A stretch of DNA of 64,000 bases from Plantago ovata (GCA_028274465.1 CM051456.1:66450753-66514752); one strand, 5' to 3'; counted from the first letter of the stretch, positions 9,417-20,579 are shown. Numbers and translations are program-made. The notes: generated from the sequence alone by a model not told the origin.

Positions 9417-11537
9417 ATGCCGCATACACGTTCTGCAGGAACACCGCTTGCTAATTCAATTGCTGAGATCGACAGAGTCTACCACCAAAGAAGGCGACTA
9501 CTTGAAAGGCGCGCACTAGAGGAAATAGAGGAAACCGATTTCTCTGAATCTCTACTTAGTCTCTTCAAGGAAATCGACGGAATGGCAGAAGCTAGACCAC
9601 TGAAAAGGCATGGGTACAACCCACCAAGGATCGTATGAGGGGACCAGCGATAGTACTTTCGTCTGCAACCCGAGATCTGGAGATCAAGAACCACGCATTC
9701 CAACAACTTCCGAGGTTCTATGGCTTATCAAGGGAAGATGTGATGGGGTACTTGCACGATATCGATGATTTCGTCAACCAACTCCCACGACCCGGAGCTG
9801 ACATAACAACGGATGAGTTGAGGATGAAGGTTTTTGCTATGGGACTTGGCGACAGAGCAAGTCATGGCTGAGTTCTCTTCCAGCAGGCTCGCTGGACACT
9901 TAGGAAAAGGTTTTTTCAGCTTTCATGGAGAAATACTTCCCTCACACTCTGACTACTGCGCTTAAGGCGCAAATCACTGGATTCAAGCAGGACTATGATG
10001 AGACCATCTACACCGCGTTCGAGAGGTTCCAAGATCTCACGAACAAGTGCCCTCACCATGGTTTTGAACTTTCTGACTTAGTCCAACACTTCTACAATGG
10101 ACTAACCTTCGAGAACCAACAAGTGGTGGATTTCCAATGCCGAGGCAATATTTGGGAGGAAACCGCAGAAGCCGTCTGGGCTGTTTTCGAAACGCTTGCT
10201 AAGGGTTCGCAGTTCAAGGACCCAAGAGCAATGGTTAGGAGACGTGGACCTGAAGCTCCACCGACTCAAGAAGCCCCTATGTACAGGGGGAATGGGGATC
10301 AATTCGAGTGCTTTACCAACGAATTGAAGCAAGTCCTCAAGAGCGCCACCGGAACAACTGTTTCGAACGAAGTATGCCGAATATGCAAGAACTATGGGCA
10401 TGGGGCTCATATGTGTAGATCGGAGCTGGCATATGATGATGGCAACTGACGGAGTTTGGCACTCAAGAAGTTAGCTACGGACAAGACGGTAGGAATCCTC
10501 GAGGTGGATTTTGGAGAAGAGGATACCGTAACAATCAAGGATATGCACCGGCTAACCAAACTTATGGACCTAACCAAGACCGTAGTAGGCTGAACTATGG
10601 TAATGATCACTGCGAAAATCCCGTTCCGAAAGAGCCACCGAAGTCGAAGATGGTTCAACTGATGGAGAACTTGCAGAAGATGGTCGATCACACACAAAGT
10701 TTTCTCAAACGGTATGAAGAAGATTCTGAGAAGACTAGGGCAAGGCTCGATAGGTTGGAAGAGAGCACTAGGCTTGCCCATCAAAAGATGCAAGAGTTGA
10801 TCGACCGAGGAGCAAGTAGGGAACAAGGCAAACTGCCTAGCAGCACTGTGAAGTCGAATTCCATTACATTGGCTAGTGATGTAGACGAGATCACCATCAG
10901 GAAGGTTGTTAGGTGCGAGTGCTGCATGAAAGAACAACTCCTACAGGCTGAGGAAGAAGAGAAGGACCTTGGTTCTAACACAAGTGATGAGGAGCAAGAG
11001 GATCCCGAACCACTCCCTAAAAGTTTCGACGTTAAGGTAGGGATTGGTGAGCTTGAAGATGTCCGTGCCACACTAGACACAGGATCCTACTCAAACATAA
11101 TCCCTTTGAACGTGTTTGAAAAGAGCAACCTTGGAAAACTATCTGAGCAAAGGGCTATTGTGCGTCTGGCGGATGGATCCTTTATGAGACCCGAGGGCGT
11201 TGTGAAAAATGTTTTGGTCAAGATTGGTGAAGCATCTATATACACCAATTTTGTAGTTATGCCGGCATCTGCACCTGGAACGGGGGATGTCATACTCTTA
11301 GGGCAAACATTCTTGACTAAACTACGCTCAGTGATGGATATCTACCAAGGAACTTGCACTATTGAAGTAGATGGCAAGCAACACGTGTTGAAAGCCTTAC
11401 CTGATCCACCTGAACCGCCTGATATTACTACTCACTACTGTGGTCTTGCAGCCTATATTCTTTCTTATTCACAGGTTCGTGGCATGGAGAGGAGATCGAT
11501 TAAGAGGAAGTCTAGTACCCGCAGAAAGAAGAAATAG
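9417..11537 (+). pseudogene. A1 gag-protease, frameshifted
   Basis: Homologous to the intact 719-codon frame of A6. A two-base insertion near 9605, a one-base loss near 9860, a TAG near 9901 and a small deletion after 10449 break it. Capsid-type blocks (KYFPHTLTTALKAQITGF), the CCHC knuckle (CRICKNYGHGAHMC) and the coiled coil (about 10650-10810) are visible. The protease keeps the catalytic LDTGSYSN and the downstream ILLGQTFL. The gag would package RNA and the protease would cut the polyprotein; this copy can do neither without help. Confidence 0.88.
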
Positions 11538-13149
11538 GCGCGGACAGGAGTCGAGTCAAAGACTTTAAACAATGGCGCTGTCCGGGAGGCAACCCGGAGA
11601 TTTTATCGCTTTCTTTACCGCTTTAGATTTTATCTCACGGGTTTGATTGAGTATTATAGGTCACTTATACAAGCATTAGCTCTCACCTTGGATCCACTTT
11701 CGGCGTTCGTGACGAGCGACGTCGTTCAGGTTTGGGGAGGAGGTTATCGCTGGTTATCTCTACACTTATCTTGCTTATGAAAAACTCGTGAATTTTTTTT
11801 GCATTTGCACGTTTACTGCTTCCTTAGTTTTATAGGTTGCATTCACTACATTCATCCTAGGATAGTCTTGCATGTTTTATATGGAGATTATTGCCGAATT
11901 TTTTAAACTTTTTATTGGGTAGATCAACTAGCTATGTCAATAATCGTATGCTTCATCTCTATGAATTTGTTTGAGGTTTTTCTCGCTTGGCTTGTCATAT
12001 TTATGTATTGCACTTAGTTAAGCATGGTAGTCTCGACATCACTTAGTGGTGTTTTCTCTACTGCGGTTCACGAAGGCCTTTATAATAGGATGATGCATGT
12101 TAGGGTTTTATGGTCGTTTCCCGAGTAATTATGTACCTAAGAGGCAACAAGTCTTCACCATGCTTTGAGATTGCTAAATGCCTAGGAAGGAGGTAGTGTG
12201 AGGTTGTGTGATCCTTTGTTTATAACCTATTCTTCCGAATAGGTTTGGGGAGGGGGTTACACCATCATAGACTTGTTTCTGTTTTTCATTTTCGTATCGT
12301 GAGTTTATTTTTCATTTTTCGTGAATTTTGTACTCCAACCTATTCTTTCGAATAGGTTTGGGGAAGTCATGTGAGTCATTTTGTTTCTCTCTTTGTTATG
12401 CTACTGCTGGCTAATAAAAAAATCGAAAAAAAAAAGAAAAAAATTCCAGAAAAAAAGAGAAAAAGAAAATGAAAAAAGAATCTGGAAAGGAAAAGAAAAG
12501 AAAAGAAGACCCCAAAAAAGCAAAGAAGGGTCCAAAAAGAAAGCCAAACGCAGTTTAGCAAAGTTTTGAGTCTTTTGCATTTTTGTATTGTTCGTAATCG
12601 TGTTTTTCTATTTTTTTATCTTTTTTGTCTTAAGTGTCATCTGTTCTAGACCACCCTCGTCCTGCCATTCAGGAAGTGGTGAATAGCTTAAGACTTTACT
12701 TGAGAGATGGTTAGAATAGGGGAGTGTTATCTTTTATAGGGGACCCTCCTTCGTTTGATGAGAGCCAGTACTGGTTCGACATCTTTTCAGGGAAAGTCTT
12801 AACATGGTAGAACAGCAGTAAGTCCTCAGTTTCATAGGCACGGGACAACCATTCGTATCTTAGCATGCTTCATTACGTCGTCACTGACTAGGTCCAGGTA
12901 GAGAATGTTACGAGAGACTATCTTGTCTTGACATAAGTGCTTATGTGGATGTGTATAAGTCAATCGAGGTATTCTTCAACCTATATTCATGCTTTGATTT
13001 ATATGGTTTTTGTTCATATGTTATTTGGTAGATTCAGTAGATTAGTTCATTTTTTTTGGGATGAAACTCCATTTTGAGTCTTGCATGTTTTTTGTATTAG
13101 AGTCTAGCTTAGTTGCTTGAGGACAAGCAAAGGTTCGGTTTGGGGAGTT
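11538..13149 (+). other. A1 3' non-coding region
   Basis: Starts with the stem-loop CCGGGAGGCAACCCGG (11582-11597), followed by a short unique stretch including GGTTTGGGGAGGAGG (about 11730). The conserved 3' region follows: two AACCTATTC/GAATAGGTT hairpins with TTTGGGGA (12224, 12337), an A/G tract (12414-12535), and the polypurine tract GGTTTGGGGAGTT just before 13150. There is no ORF2; compared with A5, about 2 kb between gag and the 3' region is absent. Confidence 0.8.
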
Positions 13150-14362
13150 TGATGAATGTGCATTTTACACTTTCATTCGAGTCTTTTTCACCTATTTTAG
13201 CTACCCTCTATGTTAATTTAGCTATATTTTAGTGCATTTTATTAGAATAGTGTCACGTTTCCCTTTAGATTTTATTTTACAGGTTTTGGTTGAAATTCGG
13301 AGATTTCTGGGCAATTATATTGAAGTTGACAAGGAATTGGTGTTCCAGAAGCCTATTTGGAGTATCTGAAGGTTTCCGGATAGGATTTCGAGTCTAGGGG
13401 CCGAATCTGGAGGTTAGAAGGCTACTAGAAGTCATAAACCGAGTCCGAAAAGGTGAAGAAATCCAAAACCGCGTCGAAAACACGGAAATTCTGCGAAATT
13501 ACTGGGGGGCGAACCACCGCAGCAGTTTTCTCTTCGAAAATCAGATCTCTCCAAGCCTACTTTCTCATCTCTCTCTATAGTTTTAGGTAGGGACTTCCCG
13601 GGGCCTGTCCTGGGAGTTCCGTAGCTTAGGGGATACTTTTTCATAGCAGATTGGAGCGCGTAGGATCGCAATCATCCGGAGATTGACAACCTTCGGTAAC
13701 TTTGTATCTTACAGTTTTTATCAACTTATTTTATCTTCTTTCAATATGTTTTCTTCTATGATTTCTATTGATTGCATACCTATTATGAGTAGCTAAACTT
13801 ATCGTTGGTGGTAGTATGTGAATTCTTAGCGAGGGAAGATAATCATGCTAATGGCTATATCGCGCATTATACTCCGTGTCATTGCTTTATTTCGTTGATC
13901 AGTTGTAACCAAAATTCTCGTATGTTATATTGATCATTATGCACAATTGGACACTAGTCGACCATCAGACCAATTATCTTCGTAGTGTTGAATAATTACG
14001 GAACACATTAGGACAATCGTGATTGACTAGTCAGACCAAATTATCTTCGTAGTGCTTAATACTTGCAACAGGACACTAGATTGATTCAAAGATCTCTATG
14101 CAAGACCGAGGAATTTATGCATGATTATCGACCCATTATGTTAAGAAGGACCATACTATCACCAATCTCCATTATCTGCTAGAAACCCCCTATTGCTTTC
14201 TGTCTGCTGTTTTTATATTCTTAATTAGATTTGATAAAGCTAGTATAGTCCTGAGAGAACGACACTTGAGTCATTCTACTGCTACACTACGGTTTTCGTT
14301 GTAGTTGTGGATTGCCTTTGGCTAATTACAAATTTATTTGACTGAATCTGACACGTTCATCA
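13150..14362 (+). repeat. 3' LTR of A1 (lacks TATA region)
   Basis: 1213 bp, closely matching the 5' LTR except for a 44-bp deletion near 13525. That deletion removes the second palindrome and the whole TATA segment. Ends TTCATCA followed by the duplicated ACAAG. Confidence 0.92.
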
Positions 14363-14378
14363 ACAAGCAAAGGTTTGG

Positions 14379-14389
14379 TTTGGGGAGTT
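14379..14389 (+). other. Polypurine tract of element D
   Basis: TTTGGGGAGTT immediately before TGATGAACG, the plus-strand primer site of D. It is identical in form to the tracts of A1 (before 13150) and A5 (before 44733). Confidence 0.75.
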
Positions 14390-15791
14390 TGATGAACGTA
14401 TTTTGACGCGTTCATCTTGTCTTTTTTACCTTCTTTTGCTATCTTTTAGCCTTGTTTTTTGGTTAGTTTTGTAGAATAGTGTCACGTTTATTGTTTTTTG
14501 CATTTTCAGGCACTTAGGTACGAAATGGCGTTTTTGGAGCTAAAAACGAGCTTTTTTGATAGAAAATGGCCCTGTTGAAGTTCCTTGATCTCCACGGCTT
14601 GTTCGTGAGTGTTTGAGCATCAATAAGCATCGAGAAGGATGAGTCCAAGGCACCCGAGGGCCGTACGAGGGCAAAAAGATTGAGTTGGAAGACAAAAATC
14701 TGCCCAGGAGCCAAGCTAAGCGCCTGGAATAGTGAAGCGCTCCGGTTCATTTTCCAGGAGCTTTGGCACAGCAGCCAAGCGAAGCGCTTGGAGGGCCCAA
14801 GCGCTTCGCTTGCCAAGCGCTCCGCTTGGCCTCTCCAAGCGGTCCGCTTGGCAGCGGTTACGTTTTCGAATTTTCCTTCTTAGATCTGATCCTCAGTTAC
14901 TTTTTCCATACTTTTTGAACACTAGCTTCGTTTTGGAGAGCTCCTAAGCCCCAAAACTCAGAGAAAACTCATATTACATTGTATTTTAGATTGGATTAAA
15001 GGTTTTGGCATAGAATTTCATCCATTGTTTCATCTACGGAGAGGTTTTCATCAATACCCACGGATTAGTGACAGCTTGGTGGTAACATTGTATCATTATC
15101 TCTTGTCTAGTAGTTTGATTTGATGTATTCTATTTACAATTCATATGATTTGATGTCTATATTGATGAATATGAGTAGCTAAATCCTTTGTGTTGGTGGT
15201 AGAATGTAGAATATGCATGCTATGGGTTATGTTTATGCTTACATGAGATTGTGATTCAATCTTGCTGCAAATTCCTTCATATGATTCTTAGTTGCCTATA
15301 AAATATATTCGAATTGAGTATAGTGACAAACTCTTGGTCAATGAAAGCTATAGGATTGTATGTTAGAGATTTGCAGCATGCTAGATAAATGGTGTTAGTG
15401 ACAAGCACCTCTAAAGTATTGATAGTGGTCTTTTATGATGTGTGTCTTGAAAGTTACCTAGACGAGTTGCTTAGCAGACTTGATCGAAGGTTTTACGCAC
15501 TGAACTTGTGAGCATATTCGTAACCCATGCATGTGTATTTGATTTCTACCACCAACCGTTTTCCAATCTTTATTACAACAATCTGATTTCTCGTTGCTTT
15601 GTTCTAAGAAAACAATTCCATAAACACTTGAACTCGTTGTCTGAAATAACTAGCAAAAACCACAAACAAAGCCACGTTAGGTCCCGAGAGAACGACACTC
15701 GGGGAAAACTTGCCATTGCACTCTAGTTTGTGTAGTGATAAGTGTTCTTTGGCTTTTAAATAAATTTAATCGGTGAAAAACGACATCATCA
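14390..15791 (+). repeat. 3' LTR of element D
   Basis: 1402 bp, TGATGAACG..CGACATCATCA, preceded by a polypurine tract and followed by unrelated minus-strand gag DNA. Its sequence differs from family A LTRs over most of its length. The overall plan is similar: GC palindromes in the first third (14774-14851), then AT-rich DNA, then 'GAGAGAACGACACTC' and 'TAAATAAATTTAATCGG' near the end. Small frames inside it come from the palindromes and are not genes. The partner 5' LTR is not in the window. Confidence 0.75.
14774..14851. repeat. Palindrome cluster in D LTR
   Basis: Four near-perfect palindromes in 78 bp: CCAAGCGAAGCGCTTGG, CCAAGCGCTTCGCTTG, CCAAGCGCTCCGCTTGG, CCAAGCGGTCCGCTTGG. The arms stay complementary while the centres vary. 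The inner GCGGTCCGC of the last one is shared with palindromes of family A, which have G/C outer arms. Confidence 0.85.
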
Positions 15792-16695
15792 CCCCTACCC
15801 CGGGCGAGTCGCCTGGGGAGGGCCGAGTCGCCCCAAATTCTCTGTCTGTGGGGGGCGATTCTCCCCCCACTTCCAGGGGGCGTCTTCGACTGCTATTCCG
15901 CACTTTTCACACTTCAACAAGCTAAGTTCCTTGATAAGTTGCTCAGTTACTTCGACTGCTTCAAAAGCCTTTTTGATGCGAAGATTGTTTTCAGTTTGCC
16001 CTGCGTGTGCTATCTCGAAAACACTCTCAATGGCCTTAATCCCTGCGTAAAACGCAAGTTCTTCCTCTTCACTGATATCTTCGTCTTTAGAATATCCTTC
16101 GTATAAACCGTCAGTTTCGCCCCGATTTGAATTTACGTTGGTGACTTGACTCGACATTATCTTCTCAGATTGTGCAGATCCACTGGCGTACTTTTGAAAG
16201 ACCTTCACTGCCTCTTCAACTGTACACTCTTCTAATCCTCCACACATCCCATCCACTTGAAGCCTAACATCATCACGTAGACCACAAACAAAATACCAAA
16301 TCAGTTCTTCGTCGTCGAAACGGTGATGGGGGCACTCACGTTTATACAACTCAAAACGTTCATAGGTGTCACATAACCGCTCATACTCTCCTTGCTTGAA
16401 GTGTTCGATCCGACTCCGCAAGGCAATCGTCTCATGGTAAGGCATGAAACGCGCCAAGAACTCCTCTACTACTTGGCTCTAGGTTCTCAGTGATCCTGGT
16501 GCTAACCTTGCTATCCAAATTCTTGGTTCGTATCCCAGAGCAAAAGAAAATAATTTCCTGCATAATTGGTCCTCGGTGAACCCCTTTGCTGGAACTTTTG
16601 CTATTTCTTCCTCATAGGATCTAATGAAGCTTAACGGATTCATCCCCACTCCATCTTCGAACCTCGGTATCCTTCTCACTACCGTACTTGTTACC
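15792..16695 (-). pseudogene. E: gag fragment of another Gypsy element
   Basis: Minus-strand frames 16679-16479 and 16457-15795 are one gag read separated by a single TAG. The first part has LSFIRSYEEEIAKVP; the second has FMPYHETIALRSRIEHFKQ, RECPHHRFDDEELIWYF and VEEAVKVFQKYA, parallel to the CPHHGFELSDLVQHF and AVWAVFERLA blocks of family A gag. It is therefore a diverged Retrotrans_gag-type capsid. Towards 15795 the frame runs through GC palindromes (Pro/Gly/Arg-rich translation). It is cut by D on the left and by A3 on the right. Confidence 0.75.
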
Positions 16696-18010
16696 TGATG
16701 AATGTGTATTTTACACTTTCATTTGAGTCTTTTTCACCTATTTTAGCTATCCTCTATGTTAATTTAGCTATATTTTAGTGCATTTTATTAGAATAGTGTC
16801 ACGTTTCCCTTTAGATTTTATTTTACAGGTTTTGGTTGAAAATCGAGGATTTCTGGGCAATTATATTGAAGTTGACAAGGAATTGGTGTTCCAGAAGCCT
16901 ATTTGGAGTATCTGAAGGTTTCCGGATAGGATTTGGAGTCTAGGGGTCGAATCTGGATGTTTGAAGGCCACTAGAAGTCAGAAACCGAGTCCGAAAAGGG
17001 CAATAAATCCAAAAACGCGTCGAAAACGCGGAATTCCGCGAAAATTACTCCCGGGCGAACTGCCCGGGACGTGGGGCGACTCGCCCCACACCGGGCGAAC
17101 CGCCCGGTGTGTGGGGAGAATCGCCCCACACTATTTCGTAGCCTATATATAGTTGCTCAGTTTTTCTCCGAAATTCATACTTTTCCAGACCTATTCTCTC
17201 ACGTTTCTCTGTAGTTTTAGGTAGGGACTTCCCAGAGCCTGTTCTGGGGGTTCGTATCTTAGGACACACTTTTTCATAGCAGATTGGAGCTTGTCGGATC
17301 GCAATTCTTCGGAGATTGACAACCTTCGGTAACATTGTATCTTACAGTTTATTCTACTTATTTTTATATATCTTTCAACATGTTTTCTTCTATGATTTCT
17401 GTTGATTGCATGCCTATTATGAGTAGCTAAACTTATCGTTGGTGGTAGTATGTGAATTCTTAGCGAAGGGAAGATAATCATGCTAATGGCTATATCGCGC
17501 ATTATACTCCGTGTTATTGCTTTATTTCGTTGATCAGGCTCAGCCTAAATTCTCGTATGTTGTATTAATTATTATGCACAATTGGACCCTCGTCGACCTA
17601 TGCACATGTATATCTTCGTACTGTTGAATAATTACGGAATACAATTGGACAATAGTGCTTGACTTGTCAGTACCTCTATCTTCGTAGTGCTTAATAATTG
17701 CAACAGGACATTCGATTGATCAAAGATCTCCATGCAAGACCGAGGAATTTACGCATGATTATTGACCCGTTATGCTTTGAAGGATCATACTATCACCAAT
17801 ATCCATTATCTGTTAGAAAAACCTTTGCTATACCGTCTGCTGTTTTTATATTCTTTAGTTAAATAGATAAAGCTAGTTATAGTCCTGAGAGAACGACACT
17901 CGAGGTCATTCTACTGCTACACTACAGTTTTCGTTGTAGTTGTGAATTGCCTTTGGCTAAATAACAAATTTATTTGCTTGAATCGAGACCTGACAAATCC
18001 ACGTTCATCA
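16696..18010 (+). repeat. 5' LTR of A3
   Basis: 1315 bp, TGATGAATG..ACGTTCATCA. More diverged than the A1/A5 LTRs and with the richest palindrome cluster (17049-17131, four units), followed 12 bp later by TATATATAG (17144-17152). Confidence 0.9.
17144..17152 (+). promoter_or_regulatory. TATA box of A3 LTR
   Basis: TATATATAG right after the palindrome cluster. The same word occurs at 37549-37557 and 45120-45128 (A5) and on the minus strand at 51082-51090 (A6). Confidence 0.7.
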
Positions 18011-18013
18011 AAT

Positions 18014-18031
18014 TGGCGCCGTTGCCGGGGA
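18014..18031 (+). other. Primer-binding site of A3 (tRNA-Asp)
   Basis: TGGCGCCGTTGCCGGGGA, a perfect complement of the tRNA-Asp 3' end, three bases after the LTR. Confidence 0.9.
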
Positions 18032-18152
18032 CTATACTCCTTTTTTTGTTTAATTTGTTTATATTTTCAGCTTTCGATTCCTAATTCTATTAGTTTTAGT
18101 TTTCCTTTTTAATCTCTCTGATACTGCTTTCCTAGTCTGCTACAGATAGTGT

Positions 18153-19793
18153 ATGCCACATACACGATCTAGGGGAACACCGCTTGCTGATTCAATTGCT
18201 GAGATCGACAGAGTCTACCACCAAAGAAGGCGACTACTTCAAAGGCGTGCACTAGAGGAAATAGAGGATACCGATTTCTCTGAATCTCTACACAGTCTTT
18301 TCAAGGAAATCGACGGAATGGCAGAAGCTAGACCACTAAAAGCATGGGTTCAACCCACCAAGGATCGTATGAGGGGACCGACGATTGTTCTTTCGTCTGC
18401 AACTCGAGATCTGGAAATCAAGAACCACGCGTTCCAACAACTTTCGAGGTTCTATGGCTTATCAAGGGAAGATGTGATGGGGTACTAGCACGATATCGAT
18501 GATTTCGTCAACCAACTCCCACGACCCGGAGCTGAAATAACAACGGATGAGTTGAGGATGAAGGTTTTTGCTATGGGACTTGGCGATAGAGCCAAGTCAT
18601 GGTTGAGTTCTCTACCAGCAGGCTCGCTGGACACTTCGGAGCTTACGTATGATGATGGCAACTGGGCTCGAGGAGGCGAAGAGGAAGCCTTTTCTACGGA
18701 GTTTGGTACTCAAGAAGTTAGCTACGGACAAGACGGAAAGAATCCTCGAGGTGGATTTTGGAGAAGAGGATTCCGAAACAATCAAGGATATGCACCGGCT
18801 AACCAAACTTATGGCCCTAACCAATACTGTAGTAGGCTAAACTATGGTAATGATCACTGCGAAAACCCCACTCCGAAAGAGCCACCGAAGTCGAAGTCGG
18901 CTCAACTGATGGAGAACTTGCAAAAGATGGTTGATCACACACAAAGTTTTCTCAAACGTTATGAAGAAGATTCCGAGAAGACTAGGGCAACGCTTGATAG
19001 GTTGGAAGAGAGCACTAGGCTTGCCCATCAAAAAATGCAAGAATTGATCGACCGAGGAGCAAGTAGGCAACAAGGCAAACTGCCTAGCAACACTGAGAAG
19101 TCGAATTCCATTACATTGGCTGGTGATCTTCCTGATGAAATCACCATCAAGAAGGTTGCTAAGTGCGAGTGTTGCAAGAAGGAAGAACTTCTACAGGCTA
19201 AGGAAGAAGAGAAGGACCTTGGTTCTGACGAAAGTGATGAGGAGCAAGAGGATCCCGAGCCACTCCCTAAAAGTTTCGATGTTAAGGTAGGGATTGGTGA
19301 GCTTGAAGATGTCCGTGCCACACTAGACACGGGATCCTACTCAAACATACTCCGTTTGAATGTGTTTGAAAAGAGTAGCCTTGGAAAACTATCTGAGCAT
19401 AGGGCTATTGTGCAACTGGCGGATGGATCCTTTATGAGACCTGAAGGCGTTGTGAAAAATGTGTTGGTTAAGATTGGTGAAGCTTCTGTATACACCAGTT
19501 TTGTAGTTATGCCGGCGTCTGCACCTAGAACGGGGGATGTCATACTCTTAGGGCGAACGTTCTTGACTAAACTACGCTCCGTGACGGACATCTACCAAAG
19601 AACTTGCACTATTGAAGTGGATGGCAAGCAACACGTGTTGCAAGCCATATCTGATCCACCTGATCCACCTGATATTTCTTTCACTACTCACTACTGTGGT
19701 CTTGCAGCCTATATTCTTTCTTATTCACAGGTTCGTGGCATAGAGAGGAGATCAATGAAGGGGAAGTCTAGTACCCGCAGAAAGAAGAGATAG
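18153..19793 (+). pseudogene. A3 gag-protease with in-frame internal deletion
   Basis: Same start as the other copies (MPHTRSRGTPLADSIAEIDRVYHQRR). A TAG at about 18486 replaces a Leu codon, and the frame then resumes. Capsid and zinc-knuckle codings (about 170 codons) are missing: the read passes directly from SLPAGSLDT to SELTYDDGNW, with the frame kept. Downstream are the coiled coil and a protease with intact LDTGSYSN. Without capsid and knuckle the product could not assemble or bind RNA by itself. Confidence 0.85.
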
Positions 19794-20579
19794 GCACAGA
19801 CAGGAGTCGAGTCAAAGACTTTAAACAATGACGCTATCCGGGAGGCAACCCGGAGTTTTTATCGCTTTCTTTACCGCTTTATTGCATGCATTCATTCTTG
19901 AACTATTTGCTTCTCGTATGCGAATTTGTTCATGTCTGTGTCGTATATGCTTATGTTTGAGTGAGATTTTTCGAGTGATTTTATGAGAAAATTGGTTTTG
20001 GGGATTAAAAACCGCGTTTTCGGACGAAAGGACCGTCTCCCCACATCGGGGAGCGGGGGGCGAATCGCCCCGCATGGGGCGACTCGCCCCACGGTCCCAG
20101 AAGACCAAAAAACGCGGATCTCCCCCTCTTTACCTCATTTTCTTCATATTTTCATCATTCTTCCTCCCCAAAAACCGAAAATCGCGATTTTACCTTCAAA
20201 ACCTCATAACTTCTTCATTTCTTCACCAAATTTAGTGTTCTTTAGCTTCAATCGAAGCCTATTACATGATCTATCTTTTCATCCGAACAGATTTCGTCCT
20301 AATGCATTAGATTTTTAGATCTGAGGTATCTTCTTATGAACCCTAATTTTCGAATTTGGGGGTTTTCTAATTTGAGCTTCAATTATGCTTATTTGATGCA
20401 TGGGTAGGTTGTTTGTGTGATTATTTACTATCAATTACATGCTCAATTATGCTTGAATTGTTGATTTGGGAATTTTGCTACTAGATGATATATCTTGTTA
20501 TGCAATTTATCTTTAAGTTTTATTTCTTGCATATGATTGTGTTTATTGATGTAATGATGATAGATTTGATGATAGAATG
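19794..20579 (+). other. A3 spacer: stem-loop, palindromes, CT-rich leader, intron donor
   Basis: Stem-loop CCGGGAGGCAACCCGG at 19838-19853, two palindromes (GGGGCGAATCGCCCC, GGGGCGACTCGCCCC) at 20054-20091, a CT-rich stretch (20100-20300), and a possible splice donor CTGAG|GTATCT at 20326 followed by GAACCCTAATTTT. It lines up with 40.84-41.6 kb of A5. No coding sequence. Confidence 0.65.

Larger units (their letters stand above)
8004..14362 (+). mobile_element. A1: complete non-autonomous Athila-like Gypsy element
   Basis: Two LTRs (8004-9247 and 13150-14362) with TGATGAA..TTCATCA ends flank a PBS, a decayed gag-protease frame and a 3' non-coding region with a polypurine tract. The 5 bp on each side are ACAAG (7999-8003 and 14363-14367), a perfect target-site duplication. 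It has no RT, integrase or second ORF; gag is followed almost directly by the 3' region. It is inserted in the 3' end of element D, 22 bp before D's LTR. Confidence 0.92.
16696..20579 (+). mobile_element. A3: Athila-like element, interrupted by C1
   Basis: LTR, PBS, gag-protease with an internal deletion, stem-loop and spacer, then abrupt replacement by the C1 LTR at 20580. The A3 sequence at the break (..TTGATGATAGAATG) matches A5 near 41.6 kb, inside the putative leader intron of ORF2. The remainder of A3 should lie beyond C1 but is not seen, perhaps because of the gap at 29343. Confidence 0.85.

Noticed and set aside
14514..14947. ORFs in the D LTR
   Set aside because: They read through palindromes inside an LTR on both strands and have no family resemblance.
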